The notes under the pieces: model-generated
What the model saw: the letters and a program-made list of their open reading frames with translations, nothing else
Databases searched by the model: none
What the model was told of the DNA's origin: nothing
In this document: positions 26,131-33,283 of the stretch, in pieces
How the letters are laid out: each line of letters begins with the position of its first letter
Numbering within the stretch: position 1 is the first letter of the stretch
Source: Luedemannella flava
GTDB lineage: Bacteria > Actinomycetota > Actinomycetes > Mycobacteriales > Micromonosporaceae
Direction: 5' to 3'
NCBI RefSeq assembly: GCF_039528515.1
Contig: NZ_BAAALT010000008.1
Coordinates: 5,316 to 69,315, forward strand
Length of the DNA: 64,000 nucleotides
Program-made: the position numbers and the translations under genes

Positions 26131-26156
26131 CGCTCGCTGCGCTCGCTCACGCCTCG
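26131..26156. repeat. GCTCGCTGCGCTCGC-type intergenic element
   Basis: CGCTCGCTGCGCTCGCTCAC and the following GCCTCG lie between the chorismate mutase stop and the PIG-L start. The sequence is nearly self-complementary (CGCTCGCTGCGCTCG). A related string with CGCTCACGCC and TCCGCTGCGCTCC occurs at 43041-43070. Confidence 0.5.
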
Positions 26157-26166
26157 AATGCTACGG

Positions 26167-26487
26167 CTACAGCGGGCCGCGGCCGGCGCGCAGGAGCAGC
26201 ATGGCGACCTGGACGCCGTCCGGGCCGAGAGCCTCGCGGAAGCGGGCCACGATCTGCTGTTCGCGGGCGAGGACGAGGCGCGTGCCGCCGGAGGCGACGC
26301 GCGTCTTGCCGACCTCCTGGGAGATCGCGGCACGCTCGAGCCACAGCTCGATGATCGCCGAGTCGATCTCGTCGATCCGTTCTCGTAGCGCGGAGATGTG
26401 CTCGTCGGGCACGGCATCCACACTAGCGATCGTGGTGCCGGGCGGGGTGGTGATGGCGTTCGGGGCCGGGGTGAGTGCGGCGGTCAT
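26167..26487 (-). CDS. Chorismate mutase, AroQ type
   Basis: A 106-residue helical protein from ATG 26487 with GAGGAGC upstream. After a 25-residue polar N-terminus the AroQ fold is visible: ISALRERIDEIDSAIIELWL, RAAISQEVGKTR and then REQQIVARFREALGPDG. The first Arg, the Lys of the second helix and the Glu/Gln region match active-site positions of the short actinobacterial AroQ enzymes such as mycobacterial Rv0948c. The enzyme turns chorismate into prephenate for phenylalanine and tyrosine. The upstream leader has an attenuator-like layout with Phe and Tyr codons. Confidence 0.88.
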   Translation of the reverse strand: MTAALTPAPNAITTPPGTTIASVDAVPDEHISALRERIDEIDSAIIELWLERAAISQEVGKTRVASGGTRLVLAREQQIVARFREALGPDGVQVAMLLLRAGRGPL

Positions 26488-26534
26488 GTCATGCTCCTCG
26501 ATGGATCCGATAGTGTCACACGACCCGGAGCGCC

Positions 26535-26652
26535 AAAAAGCCCCGGACTCGTGGGAGCCGGGGCTTGCGGTAGGTCTCTGTGCTCAGGGGCGACCTACGG
26601 CTGCCGGGATCCCGGTGCCGTAGCCATAAAATCGCGCCTGACGGTGCTGCAC
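26535..26652 (-). promoter_or_regulatory. Candidate attenuator leader of chorismate mutase
   Basis: Reading the minus strand: a 22-codon open frame from GTG 26652 to TGA 26584 contains the codons for ARFYGYG, with one Phe and two Tyr codons within four. Hairpin A pairs 26595-26601 with 26617-26623 (CTACGGC type, with an inner CCGGGATCCCGG). Hairpin B pairs 26570-26576 with 26592-26598 and shares four bases with A, so they exclude each other. Then comes a 9-bp stem (26538-26546 with 26558-26566) followed by T residues, an intrinsic terminator 50 bases before the chorismate mutase start. No gene ends upstream that would need this terminator. The leader frame lacks a strong ribosome site. Confidence 0.5.
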
Positions 26653-26735
26653 GTCGCCAAGTATGCCATCGGCGATCACCCGCGCGATACCCGAACCACC
26701 CTTTGGGACGTGCGCCTCATGTCGGGGGGCGGGAA

Positions 26736-26741
26736 TAGACT
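26736..26741 (+). promoter_or_regulatory. Candidate -10 element of pcrA (leaderless)
   Basis: TAGACT lies nine bases before ATG 26751 with no ribosome site between, which predicts a leaderless or near-leaderless mRNA. Confidence 0.45.
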
Positions 26742-26750
26742 CGCTCAACG

Positions 26751-29117
26751 ATGCCCACTCTCTTTGATCCGCCGCTCTTTGATCCGCCTGTCGCGGCACA
26801 GCGGAAGCCCGAGTCGCACCCGTTGCTGGACGACCTCAACGACGCGCAACGCGCCGCGGTGACCCACGCCGGCGCGCCGCTGCTCATCGTCGCCGGCGCC
26901 GGCTCCGGCAAGACCCGCGTGCTCACCCACCGCATCGCCTATCTGCTGGCCGCGCGGGACGTGCACCCCGGCGAGGTGCTGGCGATCACGTTCACCAACA
27001 AGGCCGCGGCCGAGATGAAGGAGCGGGTCGCCGCGATCATCGGCGCCCGCGCGCGGTTCATGTGGGTCAGCACGTTCCACTCGGCCTGCCTGCGCCTCCT
27101 GCGCGCCGAACATGCCCAGCTGGGGCTCAAGTCCACCTTCAGCGTCTACGACGCCGACGACTCCCGGCGGCTCATGCAGCTCGTCGCGCGCGAGCTCGAC
27201 CTCGACCCGAAGCGGCACCCGGCCCGGGCGCTCGCCGCCGAGGTGTCCAACCTCAAGAACGAGCTCATCGACCCGCAGGCGGCCACCGACCGGGCGCAGG
27301 GCCCGCACCAACGCACCGTCGCGGAGGCGTACGTGCTGTACCAGCGCCGGCTCGCGGAGGCGCAGGCGCTCGACTTCGACGACCTGATCATGATGACGGT
27401 GCGTCTGCTGCAGGAGCACCCCGACACCGCCGAGCACTACCGTCGCCGGTTCCGCCACGTCATGGTGGATGAGTACCAGGACACCAACCACGCTCAGTAC
27501 GTGCTGGTCAAGGAGCTGGTCGGGCAGACGGGCGAGCTGTGCGTCGTCGGCGACGCCGACCAGTCGATCTACGCGTTCCGCGGCGCGACGATCCGCAACA
27601 TCCTGGAGTTCGAGCGCGACTTCCCGGACGCGCGCACCATCCTGCTCGAGCAGAACTACCGCTCCACGCAGACCATCCTCAACGCGGCCAACGCCGTCAT
27701 CGCGCGCAACAGCGAGCGGCGGCCCAAGCGGCTGTGGAGCGAGGCCGGCGAGGGCGCGCCCATCACGGCGTACGTGGCGGACACCGAGCACGGCGAGGCC
27801 GACTGGGTGGCCCGCGAGATCGACCGGCTCGTCGACGACGGGGGCGTGCGCTACGGCGACGTGGCGGTGTTCTACCGCACCAACGCGCAGTCGCGCGTGT
27901 TCGAGGAGATCTTCATCCGCCTCGGCCTGCCGTACAAGGTCGTCGGCGGGGTGCGCTTCTACGAGCGCAAGGAGGTCCGCGACGCGCTGGCGTACCTGCG
28001 CGCGATCGCGAACCCCGACGACATGGTGAGCCTGCGGCGCATCCTCAACACGCCCCGCCGGGGCATCGGCGACCGCGCCGAGGCGTGCGTGGAGGCGCTG
28101 GCCAGCCGCGAGCGGATCTCGTTCGGCGCGGCGCTGGCGCGGGCCCACGAGGCGGTCGGGATCTCCGCCCGGGCGGCGAACTCCATCGCCGACTTCGTCG
28201 CCATGCTCGGCGAGCTGCGCGAGATGACCGTGGTCGCGCCGCCGGAGGAGGTCCTGGAGGCGGTGCTGCAGCGCTCCGGCTACCTGGTCGAGCTGGAGGA
28301 CAGCCCCGACCCGCAGGATGCCGGCCGGGTGGAGAACCTCCAGGAGCTCGTGAGCGTCGCCCGGGAGTACACGGAGCGCGCCGAGGCCATCGCGGCGGCC
28401 GCCGAGGGCGAGGACGCGGCGGGCCCGAGCCTCGCGGGGTTCCTGGAGCAGGTCGCGCTGGTCGCGGACGCCGACGAGATCCCCGAGGACGACCCCGACC
28501 ACCAGGGCGTCGTCACCCTCATGACGCTGCACACCGCCAAGGGGCTGGAGTTTCCCGTCGTGTTCCTGACCGGCCTGGAGGACGGCGTCTTCCCGCACCT
28601 GCGCTCCCTGGGCGACCGCACCGAGCTGGAGGAGGAGCGCCGCCTGGCGTATGTGGGCATCACCCGCGCGCGGCAGCGGCTCTACCTGTCCCGGTCGGTG
28701 ACCCGGTCCGCGTGGGGCGCGCCGCAGCACAACCCGGCCAGCCGGTTCATCGACGAGCTGCCGGCCGACCTGGTCGACTGGAAGCGCACCGAGGCCGCCT
28801 ACACGAGCTGGTCGGGGCGGTCCGGGGTGGGTGGTCGGGGCGCGCCCGTCGAGTCGCGCTTCGTGGGGGGCACCCCGAAGGCCACCGAGATCGCCTCGCG
28901 GCTCGGGCTCGACCCGTCGAAGTTCACCACCGCGAGCGAGCTGGCGCGCTCGGACGTGCCCAGCCTGGCGGCCGGCGACCGGGTCAACCACCAGCGGTGG
29001 GGCGTCGGGCGGGTGGTGGCCGTGGAGGGCGCCGGTGCCCGCGCGCAGGCCCAGATCGACTTCGGCGACCAGGTGATGTGGATCGTGCTGCGGCACGCCC
29101 CGATCGACAAGCTCTGA
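26751..29117 (+). CDS. pcrA: ATP-dependent DNA helicase PcrA/UvrD1
   Basis: A 788-residue superfamily 1A helicase acting 3' to 5' in DNA repair and replication. Motifs in order: LNDAQRAAVTH (Q motif), GAGSGKT (Walker A), TFTNKAAAEMKER (Ia), VDEYQDTNHAQ (Walker B), GDADQSIYAFRGA (III), QNYRSTQTI (IV), TLHTAKGLEF (V) and YVGITRARQRLYL (VI). The C-terminal tail has the Tudor-like RNA polymerase-binding domain, AGDRVNHQRWGVGRVVAVEG, typical of PcrA. The N-terminus has a direct repeat, LFDPPLFDPP, encoded by a 15-bp unit. A strong terminator follows. Confidence 0.97.
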   Translation: MPTLFDPPLFDPPVAAQRKPESHPLLDDLNDAQRAAVTHAGAPLLIVAGAGSGKTRVLTHRIAYLLAARDVHPGEVLAITFTNKAAAEMKERVAAIIGARARFMWVSTFHSACLRLLRAEHAQLGLKSTFSVYDADDSRRLMQLVARELDLDPKRHPARALAAEVSNLKNELIDPQAATDRAQGPHQRTVAEAYVLYQRRLAEAQALDFDDLIMMTVRLLQEHPDTAEHYRRRFRHVMVDEYQDTNHAQYVLVKELVGQTGELCVVGDADQSIYAFRGATIRNILEFERDFPDARTILLEQNYRSTQTILNAANAVIARNSERRPKRLWSEAGEGAPITAYVADTEHGEADWVAREIDRLVDDGGVRYGDVAVFYRTNAQSRVFEEIFIRLGLPYKVVGGVRFYERKEVRDALAYLRAIANPDDMVSLRRILNTPRRGIGDRAEACVEALASRERISFGAALARAHEAVGISARAANSIADFVAMLGELREMTVVAPPEEVLEAVLQRSGYLVELEDSPDPQDAGRVENLQELVSVAREYTERAEAIAAAAEGEDAAGPSLAGFLEQVALVADADEIPEDDPDHQGVVTLMTLHTAKGLEFPVVFLTGLEDGVFPHLRSLGDRTELEEERRLAYVGITRARQRLYLSRSVTRSAWGAPQHNPASRFIDELPADLVDWKRTEAAYTSWSGRSGVGGRGAPVESRFVGGTPKATEIASRLGLDPSKFTTASELARSDVPSLAAGDRVNHQRWGVGRVVAVEGAGARAQAQIDFGDQVMWIVLRHAPIDKL

Positions 29118-29125
29118 GCCGAACG

Positions 29126-29162
29126 AGTCGAGGGCCCGGCCGTATCGGCCGGGCCCTCGACT
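29126..29162. terminator. Terminator after pcrA
   Basis: A perfect 17-bp stem (arms 29126-29142 and 29146-29162) with the loop TAT. It lies between the convergent stops of pcrA and the M23 peptidase gene and may serve both. Confidence 0.88.
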
Positions 29163-29180
29163 ATCCGGGGGTGGGGAAGC

Positions 29181-29954
29181 TCAGCAGGTGCGCATGTTGA
29201 CGCCGTGCGCGCGGAGGAACTTGGCCGGGTCGACCTGGTTCCACTGGCTGCCGCGCCACACCTCGAAGTGAAGGTGGGGGCCGGTGGAGTCGCCCGTGCT
29301 GCCCTCGTAGGAGATGGTCTGCCCGGCGGCCACCTTCTGGCCGGCGTGCACCGCCAGGCGGGAGGCGTGCCCGTACAGGGTCCAGGTGCTGTTGCCGTGG
29401 CTGATGACGACCTTGTTGCCGTAGCCGTCGCCGATGTCGCCGGCCGCGATCACGGTGCCGGCGTGAGCGGCGCGGATCGGCGTACCGGAGACGTTCGCGA
29501 AGTCGATGCCCTTGTGGTACTGCGGGTAGGGGTCCGTCCGGTACTCGTAACAGGACGTCACGTCGAACTTCCCCATCGGGTAGACCCACTGGTTGGCGGC
29601 CTTCTTCGCGGCGGCCTTCTTCGCCGCGGCGGCCTTCTTGGCGGCCTCGGCGCTCTTGGCCGCCGCCTCCTGGCTGGTCTTCAGCGCGGCGTCGTCGCGG
29701 CTGGACCGGTCGGCCCGCAGGCCGGTGCGGTCGCCGACGAGGGCGACCTGCGCGTCGTGCGCGGACGACGGGGCGGTGCCGGCGGCGGTCACGCCGATCG
29801 CGGCGAGAGCGGCTACGGCGAGGCCGCTGGCCATAAGTCGCTTACTGCTGTCGAGCTTGGCAAGTCGGAGCTGTACTGCGGTGCGGAGCTGGGCCACGCG
29901 GTTCTTAATGACGGGGCGGTCGGTCTGGCCCTCGGGGGTGGTGCTGTTGTGCAC
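29181..29954 (-). CDS. M23-family peptidase, secreted (copy 1)
   Basis: A 257-residue protein from GTG 29954 with GGAG ten bases upstream. A long basic N-terminus leads to a hydrophobic signal or anchor segment (LMASGLAVAALAAIGVTAAG), then an Ala/Lys-rich stretch that is probably a helical linker (AEAAKKAAAAKKAAAKKAA). The C-terminal LytM/M23 domain has HKGIDFAN (first zinc ligands, HxxxD), YGHASRL and HLHFEV, the complete catalytic set. Such enzymes cut peptidoglycan cross-bridges. A second M23 gene lies upstream in the same direction, as in Streptomyces between pcrA and sucC. Confidence 0.92.
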   Translation of the reverse strand: MHNSTTPEGQTDRPVIKNRVAQLRTAVQLRLAKLDSSKRLMASGLAVAALAAIGVTAAGTAPSSAHDAQVALVGDRTGLRADRSSRDDAALKTSQEAAAKSAEAAKKAAAAKKAAAKKAANQWVYPMGKFDVTSCYEYRTDPYPQYHKGIDFANVSGTPIRAAHAGTVIAAGDIGDGYGNKVVISHGNSTWTLYGHASRLAVHAGQKVAAGQTISYEGSTGDSTGPHLHFEVWRGSQWNQVDPAKFLRAHGVNMRTC

Positions 29955-30269
29955 GGGGGGTTACTCCAGCGTCGTCGTCATGGACACGAACTGTGACCAT
30001 GGTGCTTGGCGACGCGCCGAAGATCTGTTTTCAGGGCCGGCACAGGTGCCTCGAACCATCCCGGATCGCGTGGGTTACCGACTCGTACGTGAGCGTTTTT
30101 CCGATTTTTCGGCCATGCCGGATGTGACCTGACTCCCAGATTCCCCTATGAGGTTCGTCACTGCCGGCCGGTAGTTGCGCGGGCAAGGGCCTTGCGGAAT
30201 GGGACGCGCGGGCACAGCGGCGCCGTTGTCCGCCCGAGTCCGGCGCGACCTCAACGCAGTGTCAAGACC
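29955..30269. other. Intergenic region between two M23 genes
   Basis: No gene is visible in these 315 bases. The region should hold the promoter and leader of the downstream M23 gene (minus strand). It is less G+C-rich near 30085-30150. A short hairpin CCGA-TTTT-TCGG lies near 30100-30112, and a 13-bp palindrome GCAAGGGCCTTGC at 30183-30195. One GTAAC-type half-site (plus strand GGTTAC) occurs at about 30073. I looked for a c-di-AMP (ydaO) riboswitch core and did not see one. Confidence 0.6.
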
Positions 30270-30992
30270 CTAGGAGATGATGATGGCGCCGTTGGCGGCT
30301 TCGAGGCGGTTGGCGATGTCCACGCCACGCTCCCGCATCCAGCGCATCGGGTCGACGGGCTTGCCGTTGATGTGCACCTCGAAGTGCAGATGGTCCCCGA
30401 ATGAGAAGCCCGTGTTGCCCGCCTGCGTGATCGGCGTGCCGGCGTCCACGTGCTGGCCTTCCTTGACCAGCAGCTTCGAGGCGTGGCAGTACTTCGTGAG
30501 GATGCCGTTGCCGTGGTCGATCTCCACGGCGTTGCCACACCCGCCGTTGTACCGCGCGAGGGTGACGGTGCCGGCGTGCACCGCGTAGACCGGCGTCCCG
30601 TACGGCACGGCGAGGTCCAGGCCGGTGTGCATCTCGCCCCAGCGCATCTCGAACAGCGTGGTGATCTCGTACTGCCGGCGGAGCGGCAGATACCACACAT
30701 CGGGGGCGGCCTGCTCCACCGTCGAGGCGGGTCCGGCGCGGTCCGCGGCCCGGTTGGCCCGGTCCTGCGCGGCGACGCGGTCCTCGACGGTCGTGATGCT
30801 CGTGGCGGCGGGGTCGACTGAGTAGGCGTCGGTGTGGCTGGGACCCGCGTCGGGGGCGGCTGCGCCCGCGCCGAGTACGACAACACCCGCGCCGACGACC
30901 GCGGTCGTGACGACGGCCGCATAGCGGCTACGAGGGGGTGTGGGTACGCGACGACGGCCGGTGTAGCGCCCGTCCTGCGCCTTGGGTTGCAC
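30270..30992 (-). CDS. M23-family peptidase, secreted (copy 2)
   Basis: A 240-residue protein from GTG 30992 with GGAGGG upstream. The N-terminus is Arg-rich and followed by a hydrophobic segment (AAVVTTAVVGAGVVVLGAG) that is either a signal peptide or an anchor. A polar linker precedes the LytM/M23 domain: MHTGLDLAVPYGTP, YCHASKLLV and HLHFEVHINGK give the HxxxD...HxH zinc site. Two extra cysteines (NGGCGNA and KYCHA) could form a disulfide. It is divergent from the B12-binding subunit gene and probably acts on the cell wall. Confidence 0.92.
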   Translation of the reverse strand: MQPKAQDGRYTGRRRVPTPPRSRYAAVVTTAVVGAGVVVLGAGAAAPDAGPSHTDAYSVDPAATSITTVEDRVAAQDRANRAADRAGPASTVEQAAPDVWYLPLRRQYEITTLFEMRWGEMHTGLDLAVPYGTPVYAVHAGTVTLARYNGGCGNAVEIDHGNGILTKYCHASKLLVKEGQHVDAGTPITQAGNTGFSFGDHLHFEVHINGKPVDPMRWMRERGVDIANRLEAANGAIIIS

Positions 30993-31120
30993 ACGCCCTC
31001 CGTCTCGTCGGACACGTGAGCACTGTGTGTCACGGGTGTACGGGAGTTGCCTCCACGCACACCGCTCGACACGGTAGCGAACAGGTGCCCGTCGTCACAA
31101 GCTGGCACGCGGGCGACCAA

Positions 31121-31138
31121 ACGGTTACAGACGGTTAC
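31121..31138. promoter_or_regulatory. 10-bp-phased direct repeat (operator candidate)
   Basis: ACGGTTAC occurs twice with exactly 10-bp spacing (31121-31128 and 31131-31138); on the minus strand it reads GTAACCGT twice. It lies in the divergent promoter region between the M23 gene and the B12-binding subunit gene. One-turn direct repeats are typical of OmpR-type response regulators. Confidence 0.45.
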
Positions 31139-31205
31139 GGTCGTGCCGGGGCGGGGAGCTGCGCACACGTGGGGAAGCCAAGAAGCGCGGCGGCGCGTTA
31201 GCGTA

Positions 31206-31234
31206 GTTTCCTGAGGAAACGTTCAGGAGGTTTC
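31206..31234 (+). promoter_or_regulatory. Alternative hairpins around a ribosome site
   Basis: GTTTCC-TGA-GGAAAC (31206-31220) is a perfect stem-loop. Its 3' arm bases GAAAC (31216-31220) can instead pair with GTTTC (31230-31234), enclosing the AGGAGG ribosome site and abutting the ATG. CCTGA (31210-31214) can also pair with TCAGG (31223-31227). The element could act as a translation switch, or be chance. Confidence 0.35.
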
Positions 31235-31645
31235 ATGAGCGAGCAGCAGCGGATCCGGGTCGTCATCGCGAAGCCGGGCCTGGACGGCCACGATCGCGGG
31301 GCCAAGGTCGTGGCCCGGGCGCTGCGGGACGCGGGCATGGAGGTCATCTACACCGGCCTCCATCAGACCCCGGACCAGATCGTCGCGACGGCCATCCAGG
31401 AGGACGCGGACGTCGTGGGGCTGTCGGTGCTGTCCGGCGCGCACATGACGCAGTTCCGCCGGGTCGTCGAGCTGCTGCGCGAGCAGGGCGCCGAGGACAT
31501 CGTGGTGTTCGGCGGCGGCATCATCCCCGACGCGGACATCCCCGAGCTGACCGAGATGGGCGTCGCCAAGATCTTCACCCCCGGCGCCTCCACCCAGGCG
31601 ATCGTCGACTGGGTCCGCGCCAACGTCCCCACCGCCGTCGCCTAA
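31235..31645 (+). CDS. Cobalamin-binding subunit of an acyl-CoA mutase
   Basis: A 136-residue free-standing B12-binding domain with AGGAGG upstream of ATG 31235. The DxHxxG motif is present as GLDGHDRG; the lower-axial His is in it. LSVLSGAHMT and FGGGIIPDADIPEL are the other B12-domain motifs. It matches the size and pattern of the small subunit of isobutyryl-CoA mutase (IcmB) or of a methylmalonyl-CoA mutase-type enzyme; the large catalytic subunit is not in the window. In Streptomyces icmB lies near sucC, as here, which favours IcmB. A large inverted repeat follows the gene. Confidence 0.9.
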   Translation: MSEQQRIRVVIAKPGLDGHDRGAKVVARALRDAGMEVIYTGLHQTPDQIVATAIQEDADVVGLSVLSGAHMTQFRRVVELLREQGAEDIVVFGGGIIPDADIPELTEMGVAKIFTPGASTQAIVDWVRANVPTAVA

Positions 31646-31658
31646 CGCCCGTCCGATG

Positions 31659-31722
31659 CGGCAAAGTCACAACTCTGCTGGCTATCCGGCTCCGGGTAAC
31701 CGGCAAAGTTGCGACTTTGCCG
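31659..31722. repeat. 64-bp imperfect inverted repeat
   Basis: Two 31-base arms (31659-31689 and 31692-31722) are reverse complements except at a few positions, all of them transitions. The right part is itself a near-perfect stem: AACCGGCAAAGT / ACTTTGCCGGTT around TGCG at 31698-31725; the left part is a degenerate copy of it. The core word GGCAAAGTyGCAACTTTGCC is thus present twice. It starts 14 bases after the B12-subunit stop codon. Confidence 0.8.
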
Positions 31723-31753
31723 GTTTGGGTGCGGGGGGGTGGGCGCGCGAAGT

Positions 31754-31790
31754 GAGAGGCCGGACGCACCCCTCACACGTCCGGCCTCTC
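31754..31790 (+). terminator. Terminator-like hairpin
   Basis: A perfect 13-bp stem (GAGAGGCCGGACG at 31754-31766 with 31778-31790) and an 11-base loop, downstream of the B12-binding subunit gene. Confidence 0.7.
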
Positions 31791-32100
31791 TATGCACGAT
31801 GCCCCGCCGCCACCCCTCGACCGACAGGGCATCGGCCGTCTTCGTCGCCGGCTTCGATCTCCGCCACCGACATCACACTCAACGACGCCTGACGGAGCCG
31901 GTTACGCGGTTTGTCGGATTTCGGCTTCCCGGCGCGGGAAACCTGCCCACGCGGTCGCCGCCTGGTGTGGACTTGGGGTGTGCGCTTGGGCACAGGACGT
32001 GCCTGCCGGGATGCGCGCGGTGTCCGGCTCGCTAGGCTGCGGGACGATAAGGCCCGCCCGAAAAAGTGAGCGGCGCGTATACGTCAGCGAAGAGGTTTAC
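31791..32100 (+). other. Region upstream of sucC with candidate promoter
   Basis: No convincing gene in these 310 bases: frames running through it on both strands have no recognisable product or ribosome site. A TAGGCT hexamer at 32033-32038 is a good -10 candidate and would give a leader of about 55 bases that includes the sucC ribosome site GAAGAGG at 32089-32095. Confidence 0.5.
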
Positions 32101-33279
32101 GTGGACCTGTACGAATACCAGGGACGCGAGCTGTTCGACCGGCACGGCCTGCCGGTTCTGGACGGCGGCGTCGCCACGACCCCGGCCGAGGCCCGCGAGA
32201 TCGCGGAGCGTCTGGGCGGCCGGGTGGTCGTGAAGGCTCAGGTGAAGGTCGGGGGTCGGGGCAAGGCCGGCGGCGTGAAGCTCGCCGACGGCGTCGACGA
32301 GGCGCAGGCCCGCGCGACCGACATTCTCGGCATGGACATCAAGGGCCACACGGTCCACAAGGTCATGGTCACCACCACGGCGGCCATCACCGAGGAGTAC
32401 TACTTCTCCTACCTGCTCGACCGGGCGAACCGCAGCTTCCTCTGCATCGCCAGCACCGCGGGCGGCATGGAGATCGAGCAGGTCGCCCACGACGCGCCCG
32501 AGAAGGTCGTGAAGCTGCCGATCGACGCCAACAAGGGCGTCGACGAGGCGACCGCGCGCGAGATCGTGACGAAGGCCGCGTTCCCTGAAGAGGTCGCCGA
32601 GCAGATCGTCGAGATCGCCCAGGGCCTGTGGCAGGCGTTCGTGGCCGAGGACGCCACGCTCGTCGAGGTGAACCCGCTGGCCAAGGTCGACGACGGCAAG
32701 GTCCTGCTGCTCGACGCGAAGGTCACCCTCGACGCGAACGCGGACTTCCGCCACCCCGACCACGCCGCGTGGGAGGACAAGTCGGCGGTCGACCCGCTGG
32801 AGCAGGCCGCGAAGGCCAAGGACCTCAACTACGTCAAGCTCGACGGCGAGGTCGGCATCATCGGCAACGGCGCGGGCCTGGTCATGTCGACCCTCGACGT
32901 GGTCGCGTACGCGGGTGAGGAGTTCGGCGGCGTGAAGCCGGCCAACTTCCTCGACATCGGCGGCGGCGCGAGCGCGGCCGTGATGGCGAACGGTCTGGAG
33001 ATCGTCCTGTCGGACCCGGCCGTGAAGAGCGTGTTCGTCAACGTGTTCGGCGGCATCACCGCCTGCGACGCGGTCGCCAACGGCATCGTTCAGGCGCTGG
33101 CGCTGCTCACCGAGCGCGGCGAGACGGTCGACAAGCCGCTCGTCGTGCGCCTCGACGGCAACAACGCCGAGGAGGGCCGCCGGATCCTGGACTCGGCGAA
33201 CAATCCGCTGGTCGAGCGGGTGGACACTATGGACGGTGCCGCGAAGCGCGCGGCCGAGCTCGCGGCTGCGGGGGTGTGA
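32101..33279 (+). CDS. sucC: Succinyl-CoA synthetase (ADP-forming), beta subunit
   Basis: A 392-residue ATP-grasp enzyme subunit from GTG 32101 (MDLYEYQGRELFDRHGLP), with GAAGAGG about six bases upstream; in-frame extensions further upstream are unlikely. The N-terminal ATP-grasp domain has VKAQVKVGGRGKAGGVKL, and the C-terminal domain has ANFLDIGGGAS and VFGGITACDAVANGI, contacting the alpha subunit. With SucD it interconverts succinyl-CoA and succinate in the TCA cycle. The length is normal for the family, and sucD follows after four bases. Confidence 0.97.
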   Translation: MDLYEYQGRELFDRHGLPVLDGGVATTPAEAREIAERLGGRVVVKAQVKVGGRGKAGGVKLADGVDEAQARATDILGMDIKGHTVHKVMVTTTAAITEEYYFSYLLDRANRSFLCIASTAGGMEIEQVAHDAPEKVVKLPIDANKGVDEATAREIVTKAAFPEEVAEQIVEIAQGLWQAFVAEDATLVEVNPLAKVDDGKVLLLDAKVTLDANADFRHPDHAAWEDKSAVDPLEQAAKAKDLNYVKLDGEVGIIGNGAGLVMSTLDVVAYAGEEFGGVKPANFLDIGGGASAAVMANGLEIVLSDPAVKSVFVNVFGGITACDAVANGIVQALALLTERGETVDKPLVVRLDGNNAEEGRRILDSANNPLVERVDTMDGAAKRAAELAAAGV

Positions 33280-33283
33280 CGCA

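Noticed and set aside
29955..30269. c-di-AMP (ydaO) riboswitch before an M23 peptidase gene
   Set aside because: This class is common before cell-wall hydrolase genes in actinobacteria, but I did not find its conserved core in this leader or in 30993-31234.
31794..31993. Small minus-strand ORF of 67 codons
   Set aside because: Basic, low-information sequence without ribosome site or recognisable domain; it overlaps the sucC promoter region.
31792..32100. N-terminal extension of SucC
   Set aside because: The frame is open upstream, but GTG 32101 has a proper ribosome site and gives the normal SucC start; the extension has no homologous features.
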